A stretch of 64,000 bases of DNA from Craterostigma plantagineum (lineage: Eukaryota; Streptophyta; Magnoliopsida; Lamiales; Linderniaceae), in the NCBI GenBank assembly GCA_027422505.1, contig JAPQWV010001417.1, forward strand, positions 25,070 through 89,069, written 5' to 3'. The translations under genes were made by a program, and so were the position numbers. This document shows, one piece after another, positions 33,855-44,515 of this stretch (position 1 is the first letter of the stretch; each line of letters opens with the position of its first letter). The notes below the pieces were generated by a model. The model did no database searches, was not told the origin of the DNA, and saw nothing but the letters and a program-made list of their open reading frames with translations.

Positions 33855-36577
33855 TGTAATACCCGTAAAATTAAACTACGGATTTGCAAGGTTAAATAAC
33901 AGTGAAATGGTTTAAATAGAAATTTGGGGTGAATAATTTAAATACAGAAATTGGGACTTCGGGTGAAATCTATGTTTTTGACATGTATATTATTTTGTAT
34001 TTTATGTGTTAATATTTCTTATGTGTTTTATGTTACCAATTGTGTTAATATGATTTGCAAGTTAGATGGCTATATGAATATGTGTTTATGTGTTCAGTGC
34101 TTTATTAGAAATATTATGACTTAGGAGATTCCGATAGGAATAACGTGAGGAGACGAGAATTTTGAAAGGAACCTAAGAAATTCGAAAGAGTAGACTCTTG
34201 AAATTAGTGAAGTGTGAATGAGTAAGAGATATCTAATAAGCAAGGTTTTGAAATTAGGTTGTTTGGGGAAAAGAAATTTGGAACCCTATTGTAATACCCG
34301 TAAAATTTAATTAGAAGATTTACAATAAAATTTATGGTAAGAGAATACTTAATTAGAGACTCTGTGGAATTGTTAAATAAGGAGATTTGTTCTTTATCGA
34401 AATCTTTGAATAGAGTCTAAATGTCGAATTCTAACCTAAACAATGTCGAGACCTAATAACCAAGCAACTCGAGATTTGTCATCATGTGGAGATTCAACTA
34501 TAAGGAATGTCGAGATTCATCTAAATCCTAACTCGAGATCTAATGATGTCGATATCTTTGTGCATGGTTTTAAATATCGAGTTCCAGTAAGTATGATGTC
34601 GAGATCAAGGTCCAAGTTTGCAAAGATAAACATTAATAATTAAGTTCCCTAAACCTTAGGGAAATTCACGTCATTAAAGGGCTCCATCAGCTTTATCTTT
34701 AAAGTTTAATACTCATTCATGATATACAATCCTTGTGAAAACGATTAGTGAGAAAGATTTCAAAAACAAAGGCAACATCGATTGGAGAATTTAGCCACTA
34801 GCAAAGTTTATCAAGTCTTAAATTGGATAGAGGTATTCAATAGTTCATATATAATTATATTATTGTTATTGGCGACTAGCTTTTGGAACTATCATATAAC
34901 TCGATTACTTAACTAGGAGGGAAGTAATTAAAATTAATATTATAAGGGTATTACTTAGAAGTTTGATAAGTATGAATAAAGTAGAAGAAGCAACGTCTTT
35001 AGTAAATAGGACACGACAAGAAAGTTTAAAGCTCATCAATCATAACCTGTTAGGTAGTCGAACAAGAAAGAAGACAGGAAAAAGTCGAGTAAGAGCTCTA
35101 ACAGAACTCACCACGAAGCTGAAAATGATTCGAAGGTTAGCGATTTAAACCGTGCGATAAGCTAAGGATACCAGGTAAGTGGAAATCTCACCTGCAACAC
35201 ATAAACTACATGTTTATATTTGATTTATGAGGTTATCTGTGTTGTATGATTTTATGTGAGTGAATTATGTTGAATTATGTGATTATATAGCAACCTGTGT
35301 TGGTTGTTTTTACGTGAGGTGATTTTACGTGACGTGAATTATGTGGCATTACGTGATTATGTGGCAACCTGTGTTGGTTGTTTTACGTGAGTTGCTTATT
35401 GGTGATAATAAGATCGCATGGTAAGCTATTATTTATGATTTTTCGATGACGTGGGAAACCAGTTGGTACACCATATCATAATATATATGTGCACGTTTGG
35501 ATTTAATGTTATTTTGGAAAGGTGAATGTGCATTGCATTTATCGCTTGTAGGCGAGCATGGTATGTATGCATGGCATCATCATTCATATGGCATGAGCAT
35601 GTGCATACACAAAATATGTGAGGATTTGCATTTATGAGTATGCACGGTATACAATCATATGAGAACGAATAGTATAGCTACTTCTACAAAGGCACCACGA
35701 CGGGATGTAAGCCGTCTAATGCATTATGTGAGGCAGGAGGAGCGACCTGGGTAGGGGCGACCTAGGGAAACCTAGCGTAGGCCGCCCAGTGTGGAGCAAC
35801 TGTCCGACAGGAGGAGCGACCTGGGTAGGGGCGACCTAGGGAAACCTAGCGTAGGCCGCTCAGTGTGTAGCAACTGTCATTGTCGTTAGCGGGAAGAAGC
35901 GACCTGGACGAGACACATGGGTAAAACCAGAGTGCCAGGGAAGGCGACCGCTTGATAGAGGGGCGACCTGGTGAATGGTAAAACTGGAGATAAACCCTAG
36001 TTTTATCCTAGCCAGTGTGGGCCACTATCGTATTTTATCCATACAGGATTTGAGCTCATGATATGGTGGTGCGCGTAGTAAGTAGCTAAGGGCCCTGAGA
36101 GAATGAGAAAAATGAGAGAAATGAGGAAAGAATGAGAATGATACGAGAATACGAGTGTTAGTAAGCATTGGCGCGGATGCCTTTGCGTTTACGACACGTG
36201 CATACATGCATATTTCCACTTACTGAGCTTTATAGCTCATTCCACGTTTTATGTGTTGTAGGTACGAACGAGTCGGACGTTGAGACACGTCACGACTAAG
36301 GCAGGCTGATGGCGGTGACTCCACGTACTTTTGAGGGCTGGGCGTACATGGATGCGACCTGAGGGGTGTTACTAGTGTGTTTTAAATATTTTAACATATT
36401 GGGTTATGGTCTTTTAAATTATATATGTTTGCATAACGGGACGTGTGCGAAATAAATGGGTGCAAGTGTATAATATTAAATTATTAAATATAATGTTTTT
36501 TTTTTTAAATCGGGTCTTCCGCAGCTTACGTTGCGAAAAATCCGCCAAACTAGTTATAGGAAAAGTGGGGCGTTACA
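33855..36577 (+). repeat. LARD LTR 2 (2,723 bp)
   Basis: Near-identical to LTR1; most differences are single-base length changes. Begins TGTAATACCCG and ends GCGTTACA. Shared by units 1 and 2 of the array. Confidence 0.9.
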
Positions 36578-36580
36578 GTG

Positions 36581-36592
36581 TGGTATCAGAGC
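36581..36592 (+). other. Primer binding site, LARD unit 2 (tRNA-iMet)
   Basis: TGGTATCAGAGC at the same offset from LTR2 as in unit 1. Confidence 0.9.
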
Positions 36593-39104
36593 GTATGAAA
36601 TAGATTCTGAAGACAGTCCATGTACGGCCGCTCAAAAGTCTGGAGGAATCAGCCTTGCCTGTAAGGTTCATATTTGATGTGATTATGTGATTATAATGAC
36701 GTTGCCTATATGTTTGGATGATTGTAGATGTAACAAGAAAATGACATGCGGAAATAGGGAATATGTTGGCGAGTCAAGTCGTGGGGTTGTATTCTCTATG
36801 AACAAACATGACTTGGTATGTTGTACCTTACGGAACTGATCCAAGAACAAACGGGTCAGATTAGTGAATTCAAGAATTAGTAAGTGAGCTTAAAGATCTG
36901 GTCTATAAGCTCGCGAATATTCTAAGTCCGTTCGGATTCAATAAGTGCTCACAATATGAAGGTGTGGAGATTTTAGGGAAACATAAAGCGAAGAACAGTT
37001 ACAGTGAGAAGTTGACAAAAAGTCGACTTTCCAAGGATCCTAATAATAAGTAATTTAGGATGATTTTTGAAATGTTAAAAACATGATTTTCATTAATGCT
37101 AAATTTCAAAAGGATGGTTTTCGAAATAAGTTTTCGTAAGATGGAGAAGTTTATTTTCGCAAGTTTTGCAAGTTTGAGATTTATTTTGAAACGAAGTGAT
37201 TTCCGAAAGAATTTTCGAAAGAGCTTTCGAAAGAATTTTCGAACTGGCCATTCGAAGATTGGTTCGAAATCTATTCGAAAATTATTTTCGAAATAACTGA
37301 ATTTCGTAATTGTCTAATTTTTGAAAGAAAATTTCGAACTAAGTCCCATCTCGAAATTTAGTCAAATATAATAAATAATTTCGATATGATAGTAATCTTT
37401 GCTATAACTTGGTTAAAAAAAAAAAAATCGTCGGAGCGCAAATTTGATTCTGCTGGACTTAGTCCAAATTTCGGGACAACCCTCACGGGTTCCTAGCTAA
37501 ATGTTCAATGTGAATTTTGTGAAAACAGAAGTCTTTCCTATGGGAATAACGAGTACGTTAACTATTTATAACATACTTGTTCCTAGATTCTTGAGCCGTG
37601 TAATTTTATCCTCCTATGTCAATAGGCGAAGTTAAAAATATTCGTTGTCTATCCTAGTATAGCGACTAGATACCTATTGACGCGGAAACTCACACGATTC
37701 AATAACGAGTTGTAAGGATATTTTAATACTCGAGCGTAACAGATGAATATTGGTCTGAATCGTAGTTTTAATAAATATGCTCTCAACGATATGAAATCAT
37801 AATTGAATTTATAGGGAGGAGTGATCAACCCTAATTACTCAAGAGAGGGATATTCATCTTTTGGGTGAAATAAGATTAAATAAAATTCCCAAATCCTGCT
37901 CTGAAGACTTAAGAATTTACTGAAGATGAGTTATAAGTCTTTTCCGCATATATATAGTAATGACAATGGAGTTATCCCAGTTAGATTCGTCAAAACCGTT
38001 AGTAATTAATAGTCTATGAATATGCATACTCCGATGATCTCACAAGATTTCCCTCCGACCAAATCAGGTCGAAGACACATTCTCTTTTCATTAAATATTA
38101 TTTCTTTCGTTGAAGTATAATGATGAAGTTCCGCTCTACTTCTTCTAGCCGATGATTCGAACCCCTATTGTGCCCAAGTAAAACTTTGTTTTATTTGTTT
38201 CTCTGTTAGTGTTATCAGCTGTACATATTCAAAGTTCGATATTGGATTTGCGCAGCAGAAGCGTAATGGTAATATATATGTCTCATAATTCTGCTAAGTA
38301 TAATTCTATAACCGTTTCTCCCAGTTCTACCCCAGAATAATACAATTGCGATTGTAGCGGTTGTCGTGAGTGCCTATTGAAACAATATCTCCCAAGCTCG
38401 AGTTAACTAGAAAGATTCTGCATTTATTTTTACGATCTTGGCTCCTTTATGAAACATATTTCTTATTTGAATTTCAGCCGATGAATGAGTACTGTGTTCC
38501 AAGACTCTAGAAATGGAGGATAAGCTTATCGTAGTTTTTAAAGTTTATTATCAAACGAAATGAACTATAGTCGGTCGTTGATAGACGTTCCTTTGCAACA
38601 AATTGAGAGGTCGAAGAGAGTGAAAAAAAAAAATCGGGGTTGAGAATGTTAGGATATCACTTCAGCCTCGACGAATCAGTGGAGTTATAGGTGTTTTCAT
38701 GAGAAATGATAATACCTACGAGCTCTACAACTCATCTGCTTCATTAATGCGGCAGATATTTCTTAGTGATTAGTTCAATGTTGTATCGGAGAGAACCATA
38801 TGCTTCCTCCTTGAGAAGTAATAAAGGACAAAGAAATTGTACGTAGATACTTTTACGCTGAATAAGATGATAATCTGATCGCCTAGGATTTTCTGTATCC
38901 ATCGTTCGATCTCTGTCTTAGAAACCGCTGGGATTCGTTAACTTAACCAATCCTAATCGGCCTAGAAGTTTTGAAATACTTTTTGGGGTAAATTGGATGA
39001 TTGTCAAATCGCCCAACTGAAAGCGAATTTATTTTCTATTGCTATCCCGACTCACTTCAGTTTGCGTGATTTCGGGGGCGAAATCCTTTTTAAGGGGGGG
39101 GGAA
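36593..39104 (+). repeat. LARD internal region 2, non-coding
   Basis: Copy of internal region 1 with the same TTTCGAAA-rich block at about 37115-37330 and a polypurine tract before LTR3. No retroviral-type protein motif. Confidence 0.85.
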
Positions 39105-40276
39105 TGTAATACCCGTAAATTAAACTACGGGATTTGCAAGGTAAAATACAGTGAAATGGTTTAAATAGAAATTTGGGGTGAATAATTTAAATACAGAAAT
39201 TGGGACTTCGGTTGAAATCTATGTTTTTGACATGTATATTATTTTGTATTTTATGTGTTAATATTTCTTATGTGTTTTATGTTACCAATTGTGTTAATAT
39301 GATTTGCAAGTTAGATGGCTATATGAATATGTGTTTATGTGTTCAGTTGCTTTATTAGAAAATATTATGACTTAGGAGAGATTCGATAGGAATAACGGTG
39401 AGGAGACGAGAATTTTGAAAGGAACCTAAGAAATTCGAAAGAGTAGACTCTTGAAATTAGTGAAGTGTGAATGAGTAAGAGATATCTAATAAGCAAGGTT
39501 TTGAAATTAGGTTGTTTGGGGAAAAGAAATTTGGAACCCTATTGTAATACCCGTAAAATTTAATTAGAAGATTTACAATAAAATTTATGGTAGAGAATAC
39601 TTAATTAGAGACTCTGTGGAATTGTTAAATAAGGAGATTTGTTCTTTATCGAAATCTTTGAATAGAGTCTAAAATGTCGAATTCTAACCTAAACAATGTC
39701 GAGACCTAAATAACCAAGCAACTCGAGATTTGTCCATCATGTGGAGATTCAACTATAAGGAATGTCGAGATTCATCTAAATCCTAACTCGAGATCTAATG
39801 ATGTCGATATCTTTGTGCATGGTTTAAAATTCGAGTTCCAGTAAGTATGATGTCGAGATCAAGTCCAAGTTTGCAAAGATAAACATTAATAATTAAGTTC
39901 CCTAAACCTTAGGGAAATTCACGTCATTAAGGGCTCCATCAGCTTATCTTTAAAGTTTAATACTCATTCATGATATACAATCCTTGTGAAAACGATTAGT
40001 GAGAAAGATTTCAAAAACAAAGGCAACATCGATTGGAGAATTTAGCCACTAGCAAAGTTTATCAAGTCTTAAATTGGATAGAGGTATTCAATAGTTCATA
40101 TATAATATATTAATTGTTTTTGGCGACTAGCTTTTGGAACTATCATATAACTCGATTACTTAACTAGGAGGGAAGTAATTAAATTAATATTATAAGGGTA
40201 TTACTTAGAAGTTTTGATAAGTATGAATAAAGTAGAAGAAGCAACGTCTTTAGTAAATAGGACACGACAAGAAAGT
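39105..40276 (+). repeat. LARD LTR 3, truncated at its 3' side
   Basis: Matches the first 1.17 kb of LTR2 and shares LTR2-specific substitutions. It stops within GACACGACAAGAAAGT at 40276, where the sequence switches to the end of the outer LTR (ACAAGTAAGAAACCGATC). About 1.55 kb of LTR is missing. Confidence 0.9.
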
Positions 40277-40316
40277 ACAAGTAAGAAACCGATCATATTA
40301 CGGCCGGGATCTTACA
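40272..40316 (+). repeat. 5' LTR of outer element, right end
   Basis: AAAGTACAAGTAAGAAACCG and the GGCCGGG that follows match 42999-43036 of the 3' LTR. About 96 bp of LTR present in the 3' copy (42903-42998) is missing between the two 5' LTR parts. Confidence 0.85.
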
Positions 40317-40319
40317 AAG

Positions 40320-40331
40320 TGGTATCAGAGC
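40320..40331 (+). other. Primer binding site of outer element (tRNA-iMet)
   Basis: TGGTATCAGAGC lies three bases after the outer 5' LTR ends in CTTACA. Confidence 0.9.
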
Positions 40332-40358
40332 ACTCGACTCTCGGCAGTCATTTCAGCG

Positions 40359-41400
40359 ATGGTTACTTGGATCGAGGCGCCTCACATCTTCGATGGAACG
40401 GATGCGATAGCTTGGGTAGAGAAATGCAATCAATACTTTGCATTGACGACCCTCATTGATGTCGAGCAAACGAAGGTCACCTACCTCTACGTCGAATGGA
40501 ATGCCGGGAATGGTATAGTTGAGTTTTGCGCAGGTACGAATACTCCGATTTGGAATGATTTCACTGAAGCTTTGCTTAAACGGTTTGATCCTATGAAGTT
40601 GGTTGTTGATGTGGACTCGTCGACTGTCGCTGAGGTAGATGTTGATGGGTTCGACGATGAGTGATGAGTATGCTTTGGTGTTGGCTGAGGGGAATTTGCC
40701 GTTGTTAGTTGGGAGTGGATCGGTTTTGGTTGACGGTGGCAGTAAGATGCTAGTCGTAGGCGATGACGACTTATCCGTGATGGTTGAAGTTGAACCGGTT
40801 GTTATTAAGCATGAATCGACGTTGAGCGATGGTGACTCATCGATATTGATTGGCAGGATTCGCTCGTGGGTGCTGGTGAATTCGTGTTAGGTGATGATGA
40901 CTTTGTGCTTATTGACGTTCTTGAAGAGCAAAGAGTTTTAGCATACCGAAATTTGATGTTCGATCTAGGGCGGTGGGCATGTGGGGGAGGTGTTTAACCT
41001 ACTGTTTGATCGGGGAAGTTGGGGTTGTGCCCGAAAGAATCGAGGCTAAAGTAGAAACGATGTATCAAGCCTGTAGGGAGCTCGAAGACCTCAGGCAAAT
41101 TGGTTCGTATTCGGATTACGTCAACGCATTCAAAGAGTTAATATGGGACTAACCTTTGGGTAATGAAGTGATATATTTTCGAGAACTGTTTCATCTCTCG
41201 ATTTCTCGATGGTCCTTAACGATGAATTGTGAGGTATAATGTTAGCGTTGCAGCCAAGAAGTCTATATGACGCAATGGAGTTTGGCCAAAAACTGGTACA
41301 AGTTCTCCATATTGGTAGGAAGAGTAACCTTCTATTGGCGAACTCATTTGATATCAATTCCAGAGCAAGTGGAGCAGCAAATAAGAGCTTTCAACGCCCT
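40359..41400 (+). pseudogene. gag remnant of the outer LTR retrotransposon
   Basis: The first part reads FDGTDAIAWVEKCNQYFALT and PIWNDFTEALLKRFDP (about 40383-40600), the typical start of the plant retrotransposon Gag (Retrotrans_gag) capsid domain. The next expected Gag block, CRELEDLRQIGSYSDYVNAF, appears only at about 41070-41130. Between them are about 430 bp of Asp/Val-rich translated sequence with frame breaks, which does not belong to the usual domain. No zinc knuckle, protease or polymerase follows. The element therefore depends on proteins from elsewhere or is dead. Confidence 0.7.
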
Positions 41401-41403
41401 ATT

Positions 41404-41870
41404 TGTGACGCCCGGCGCCGATGAGGGCGGGGAGTGATCGCCAGTGCCACAGAGGTGCATGAACAAGGAGCGGCTCCTGGCAGGCTTCTATGCGAAGGGG
41501 TACATGAACGAACCGATCCGACACCCGAATGAGAGGGGATCCTGAGACTGACAATGAATGGGCGTGTCAGGCTAAGAATCGTATAGTAGAATTGATAGTA
41601 CTACTCATGTCACCAAGGTTGGGCTACTTTTTCGGGAATCCATCAATAGAAACTCCGAAGTTAAGCGTGCTTGACTTGGGGCAATTTAGGGATGGGTGAC
41701 CCCATGGGAAGTTTGCACAGGGTGCGTGTGAGCAAGGACGAAGCACGCGGAAAAGTTAAATGGTGGTACAGTGGGGTCAGACTATCAGTCGGAGTGTGGT
41801 GGGCCCAACCCCACAGGTCCCGGTAGGGACCGATGTTACAATGACACCCGGTATGTGATGGGATGTTACA
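41404..41870 (+). mobile_element. Cassandra-like solo LTR carrying 5S rRNA-derived sequence
   Basis: The segment starts TGTGACGCCCGGCGCCGATG and ends GGGATGTTACA, so it has TG...CA ends. Flanks CTATT and TTATT match at 4 of 5. Inside, at about 41641-41735, it carries the 5S rRNA blocks AACTCCGAAGTTAAGCGTGC and GATGGGTGACC followed by TGGGAAGT. These include the box A and box C regions of the Pol III internal promoter. Cassandra TRIM elements are the known plant retrotransposons with 5S sequence in their LTRs. An alternative right end is TGTTACA at 41840. No second LTR is next to it. Confidence 0.75.
41641..41735 (+). promoter_or_regulatory. 5S rRNA-like Pol III internal promoter region in the Cassandra LTR
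   Basis: Similar to the middle and 3' half of plant 5S rRNA (CCGAAGTTAAGCGTGCTTG, then GGATGGGTGACC, then TGGGAAGT), but the 5' portion is diverged and the intermediate element is not conserved (ACTTGGGGCAATTTAG). It is not a functional 5S gene. Whether it still drives Pol III transcription is unknown. Confidence 0.7.
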
Positions 41871-42704
41871 TTATTACACCCTCAATTGCGTTGAGAATTA
41901 CTAATCTATGCAAAAACAAAACCGACGGGTACGTTTGGTCGGATTTTGGTGTAGTTAAGTGGCTGAAATTGTAAGTGATGATTTGATGTTAGTTAAATAT
42001 GGATTTGTGTTGGTTACGGATTGGCTGGGCAACTATAGCACGTCTAGGGTGTTGGTATGTTGAGCAGTTGAACGTTGAAAAAGGAGCGTAGTGTACCTTT
42101 GATCGGGGACAGGGACCTATTGTCGAAGGAATGTGATTTGTTGGGAAATTATTCATGAGTAACGACTCGCAGTTGGTTCGCTCGGCAGAGGATAGGAATC
42201 TTTTGTTGCTTATTGAAATTGTTTCCATGATCTTTTCTCGTATACATCTATTAGGTTGTCGTGGTGATTCTTTTAAGCACAAGGGTTCCACCAGCAAGGA
42301 AGAGGTCGTGGAGGTCCTTAAGCACTTAAGTCATGGACCTCGGCGAAGTAGGGACTTGTTATGAGATAATGAAGCTCTTGCGTGGAGGAATGCGCAATCT
42401 TATGGGTGGCTCTAAACTTGCTCGAGGTGATTTTCTGTTCATACTCGAGAGTACACACTTTTGTTTCGATCTTGGAAAGAGTACACCTTTGATAGCAAGC
42501 AAGGGTCATGGTCTCGTTGTCGAACACATCCTCACGAGATCGGGGTCGTTGGTTTCGTTGGGAGTTCACTTTTTCCTTTCGATCGTGGAAAAGTGCAACG
42601 ACAAGCATGCGATGGCCGTGGTCTCGAGATAGGGCGTTATACTCATATGTCGAGATTTCTACTCAATTATCCTTGAGGACAATGATGTTTCAACAGGGAG
42701 GCAA
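41871..42704 (+). other. 3' internal region of outer element, non-coding or decayed
   Basis: No retroviral enzyme motif was seen. It ends in the purine-rich tract before the 3' LTR. Short open frames near 42461-42676 have no recognised relatives. Confidence 0.5.
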
Positions 42705-43039
42705 TGTCATATCCCGAATTAAGAGAATATTGGCCCATACGAGTTGGGCTTGGCCATACGAGTTAGTTCACGGCATTTGGCCCATTGACTAGTTCTTATC
42801 TTATGTAATGGGGTATCAAACAATTAAGTAAAATCAAAGTTAATTCACATCTTCTTCGTTCAATCTTCCTCTCAATCCGTTACCCTTCTTCTTGATTTTT
42901 CTCTCTTTCATGTTCTTCTCAATCTTCTCTATTCTCATTCTCCTCTATCTAAATTTCTCTATATAATACATATTAGCACGCCCAGCAACTGTTCGACTAA
43001 AGTACAAGTAAGAAACCGATCATATTCCGGCCGGGTACA
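42705..43039 (+). repeat. 3' LTR of outer element (335 bp)
   Basis: Starts TGTCATATCCCG, ends GGGTACA, and includes the 96 bp missing from the 5' LTR. It lies only about 140 bp beyond the SCL3 stop codon. Confidence 0.85.
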
Positions 43040-43179
43040 GAATCCTTGTTCCAAACACGCCCGTAACACCCGATCAAGAATTTGCATGGTAAGGATATAT
43101 GGAATCATTACATAGTTCATGAAAGATTTACAAACATCCATATATCCATTATCTGATTCAACCACCTTCAAAAGATCAA

Positions 43180-44515
43180 TCATTTCATCGATCTCCAAGC
43201 AGACACGGAGAAGATGGGCTGATCTTGCCACAAAATGACCGCCGAGCCGTTCTCCTCTCTGATCTTATACCCATCGGAGTAGCACCTCTGCAAAAGCTTG
43301 TTAGCTTCGAGCTTCGAACCATAGCTCAGCGGGACGCCGCCGAACCCAGCGAATTCGAACCTTTGGCTCCATTTATCGAGCTTTTCGTGCCTCTCTCTTC
43401 TCTCCAAACCTTCGCAGGCCACTATGTTCTTGATCTCTTCGCCCAGCATCATCTTCTCAAGCTTGAACCTTTCAATGGAGTTCCTCGGCAGCGCCGTCTC
43501 TAGGGAGTCGAAAATCGCGCCGTAGAAGTAGAGCGATTTCGACAGCCGTTCACCACCACGATCTTAGGGCTCAGACCCCACAGACCGCCGAGGAAGCTGT
43601 CTAGGTTCGACGGCGCTGACGAGGAAGGCGATGGGGTTGAAGAAGCAGAATCGTGGCTGGGGACCTTTTCTTCGTCGAATAGGTCTTTCAATGTGGTCGG
43701 ATTCACCGCCGGCGCCGTCGACGATGAGGAGCTTATCGAATTGTTGTCTTCGCTTGCCAGCAGTGCGTGGAGCTGTGCGATGGAACTGACGGCGAGTGCT
43801 TCGCCTGTCTTGACCCCCAATTTCTCGAATCTAGGGTTTCGATGGGGGAGACGACGGAGTTGAACTGCAATGGGAAATCGAATTTTGCGGCCTCTAAAAT
43901 CAGAGCTTGGGCCGTCCGATTCAGAACCTCCTTCCTCGGATTCACGCCGGTGATTCTCATCAGAGTAGGCGGGCCCTCTGGCCGAGCTCGTAGGTCTCTC
44001 ATCAGCTCGCACCACCGCGATGGCTCGTCGGCGTTTAGGTCGATGAGGTGTATGTTCTTCTCGCCCTCCATCGATTCGACTATCGCTTGACCACGCCGGC
44101 GACCTTCATGAAGGGCAAAAACTTGAAGAACGTACGGCGGACGAGCATCTCGTCTTCGATCGCCGGCGTTTTCGTCGAATTGAACGCCTTGTAAACGCCG
44201 GAAAAGTTCCTGAGGATCCTATCGGCGAGAGCCGCCGAGAAAATAGGAAGCGATTCGCTGCATGGCGTCGCCGTTGGGCGAAGCTAATTGGGTGATTTGA
44301 TCGAGCACCATGTTCGCCTGCTCGAGGCTGTTCGAAGCTACGTGGTTTGCGCAGATGAGCAAGAAATGAATTAGGTGTAATCCTCTCTGCTCCGCCGTAA
44401 GATCTTCGCGCCATTGACGTGGTGACGTCAGGTTCGGCGAGAGTGACGACGCCATTGGAGATATTTGTAGGGGCGAAGATGAAGTTACGGAGGAAGACCC
44501 TTCTTCTTGCAACAT
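43180..44515 (-). CDS. SCL3: GRAS transcription regulator, SCARECROW-LIKE 3
   Basis: SCL3 is a nuclear GRAS protein that promotes gibberellin signalling by opposing DELLA proteins and helps control root endodermis division and elongation. One exon, minus strand, start MLQEEGSSSVTSSSPLQISP at 44515. The GRAS domain begins RGLHLIHFLLICANHVASNS (LHR I). Then come RTFFKFLPFMKVAGV (readable in another frame), the VHIID-equivalent IHLIDLNADEPSRW, PTLMRITGVNPRKEVLNRTA and the PFYRE/SAW blocks FAGFGGVPLSYGSKLEANKL and FSVSAWR at the C-terminus. IHLIDL-type VHIID and a Ser-rich insert (ISSSSSTAP, about 43690) are features of the SCL3 branch. The frame breaks near 44240, 44090, 43835 and 43520, each resuming in register. 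The 3' LTR of a retrotransposon ends about 140 bp downstream. Confidence 0.92.

Larger units (their letters stand above)
28605..40276 (+). mobile_element. LARD-like retrotransposon array: LTR-int-LTR-int-truncated LTR
   Basis: Two full units and part of a third repeat with a period of about 5.25 kb. LTRs run 28605-31329, 33855-36577 and 39105-40276 (truncated). Each starts TGTAATACCCGTAAA and full ones end GGGGCGTTACA. Each full LTR is followed after three bases by TGGTATCAGAGC (tRNA-iMet primer binding site). Each internal region (31330-33854 and 36578-39104) ends in an AAGGGGGGGGAA polypurine tract. Internal regions of about 2.5 kb hold no gag or pol motif and no ORF above about 80 codons. 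LTRs of 2.7 kb with a non-coding interior fit the large retrotransposon derivative (LARD) class. The tandem arrangement suggests unequal exchange between LTRs. Confidence 0.9.
28388..43039 (+). mobile_element. Outer non-autonomous LTR retrotransposon, interrupted by nested elements
   Basis: The 5' LTR starts TGTCATATCCCGAGTTAAG at 28388 and the 3' LTR starts TGTCATATCCCGAATTAAG at 42705. The 3' LTR ends GGCCGGGTACA at 43039 and the 5' LTR ends GGCCGGGATCTTACA at 40316. A primer binding site matching initiator tRNA-Met (TGGTATCAGAGC) lies at 40320-40331 and a purine-rich tract (ACAGGGAGGCAA) just before 42705. Flanks GTATC and GAATC match at 4 of 5. The interior (about 2.4 kb) keeps only a gag remnant; no protease, reverse transcriptase, RNase H or integrase was seen. 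The 5' LTR is split by the LARD-like array at 28605-40276. Confidence 0.85.

Noticed and set aside
28605..40276. CRISPR-like or satellite array
   Set aside because: The repeat unit is 5.25 kb with LTR ends, primer binding sites and polypurine tracts, so it is a retrotransposon array; the setting is a plant nuclear genome.
41641..41760. A genuine 5S rRNA gene
   Set aside because: Only the middle and 3' blocks are conserved, the 5' part and intermediate element are diverged, there is no T-run terminator right after it, and it lies within a TG...CA LTR-like segment.
42461..42676. A protein-coding domain in the 3' interior of the outer retrotransposon
   Set aside because: Overlapping open frames in three registers, no reverse transcriptase, integrase or protease motif, and no family recognised.
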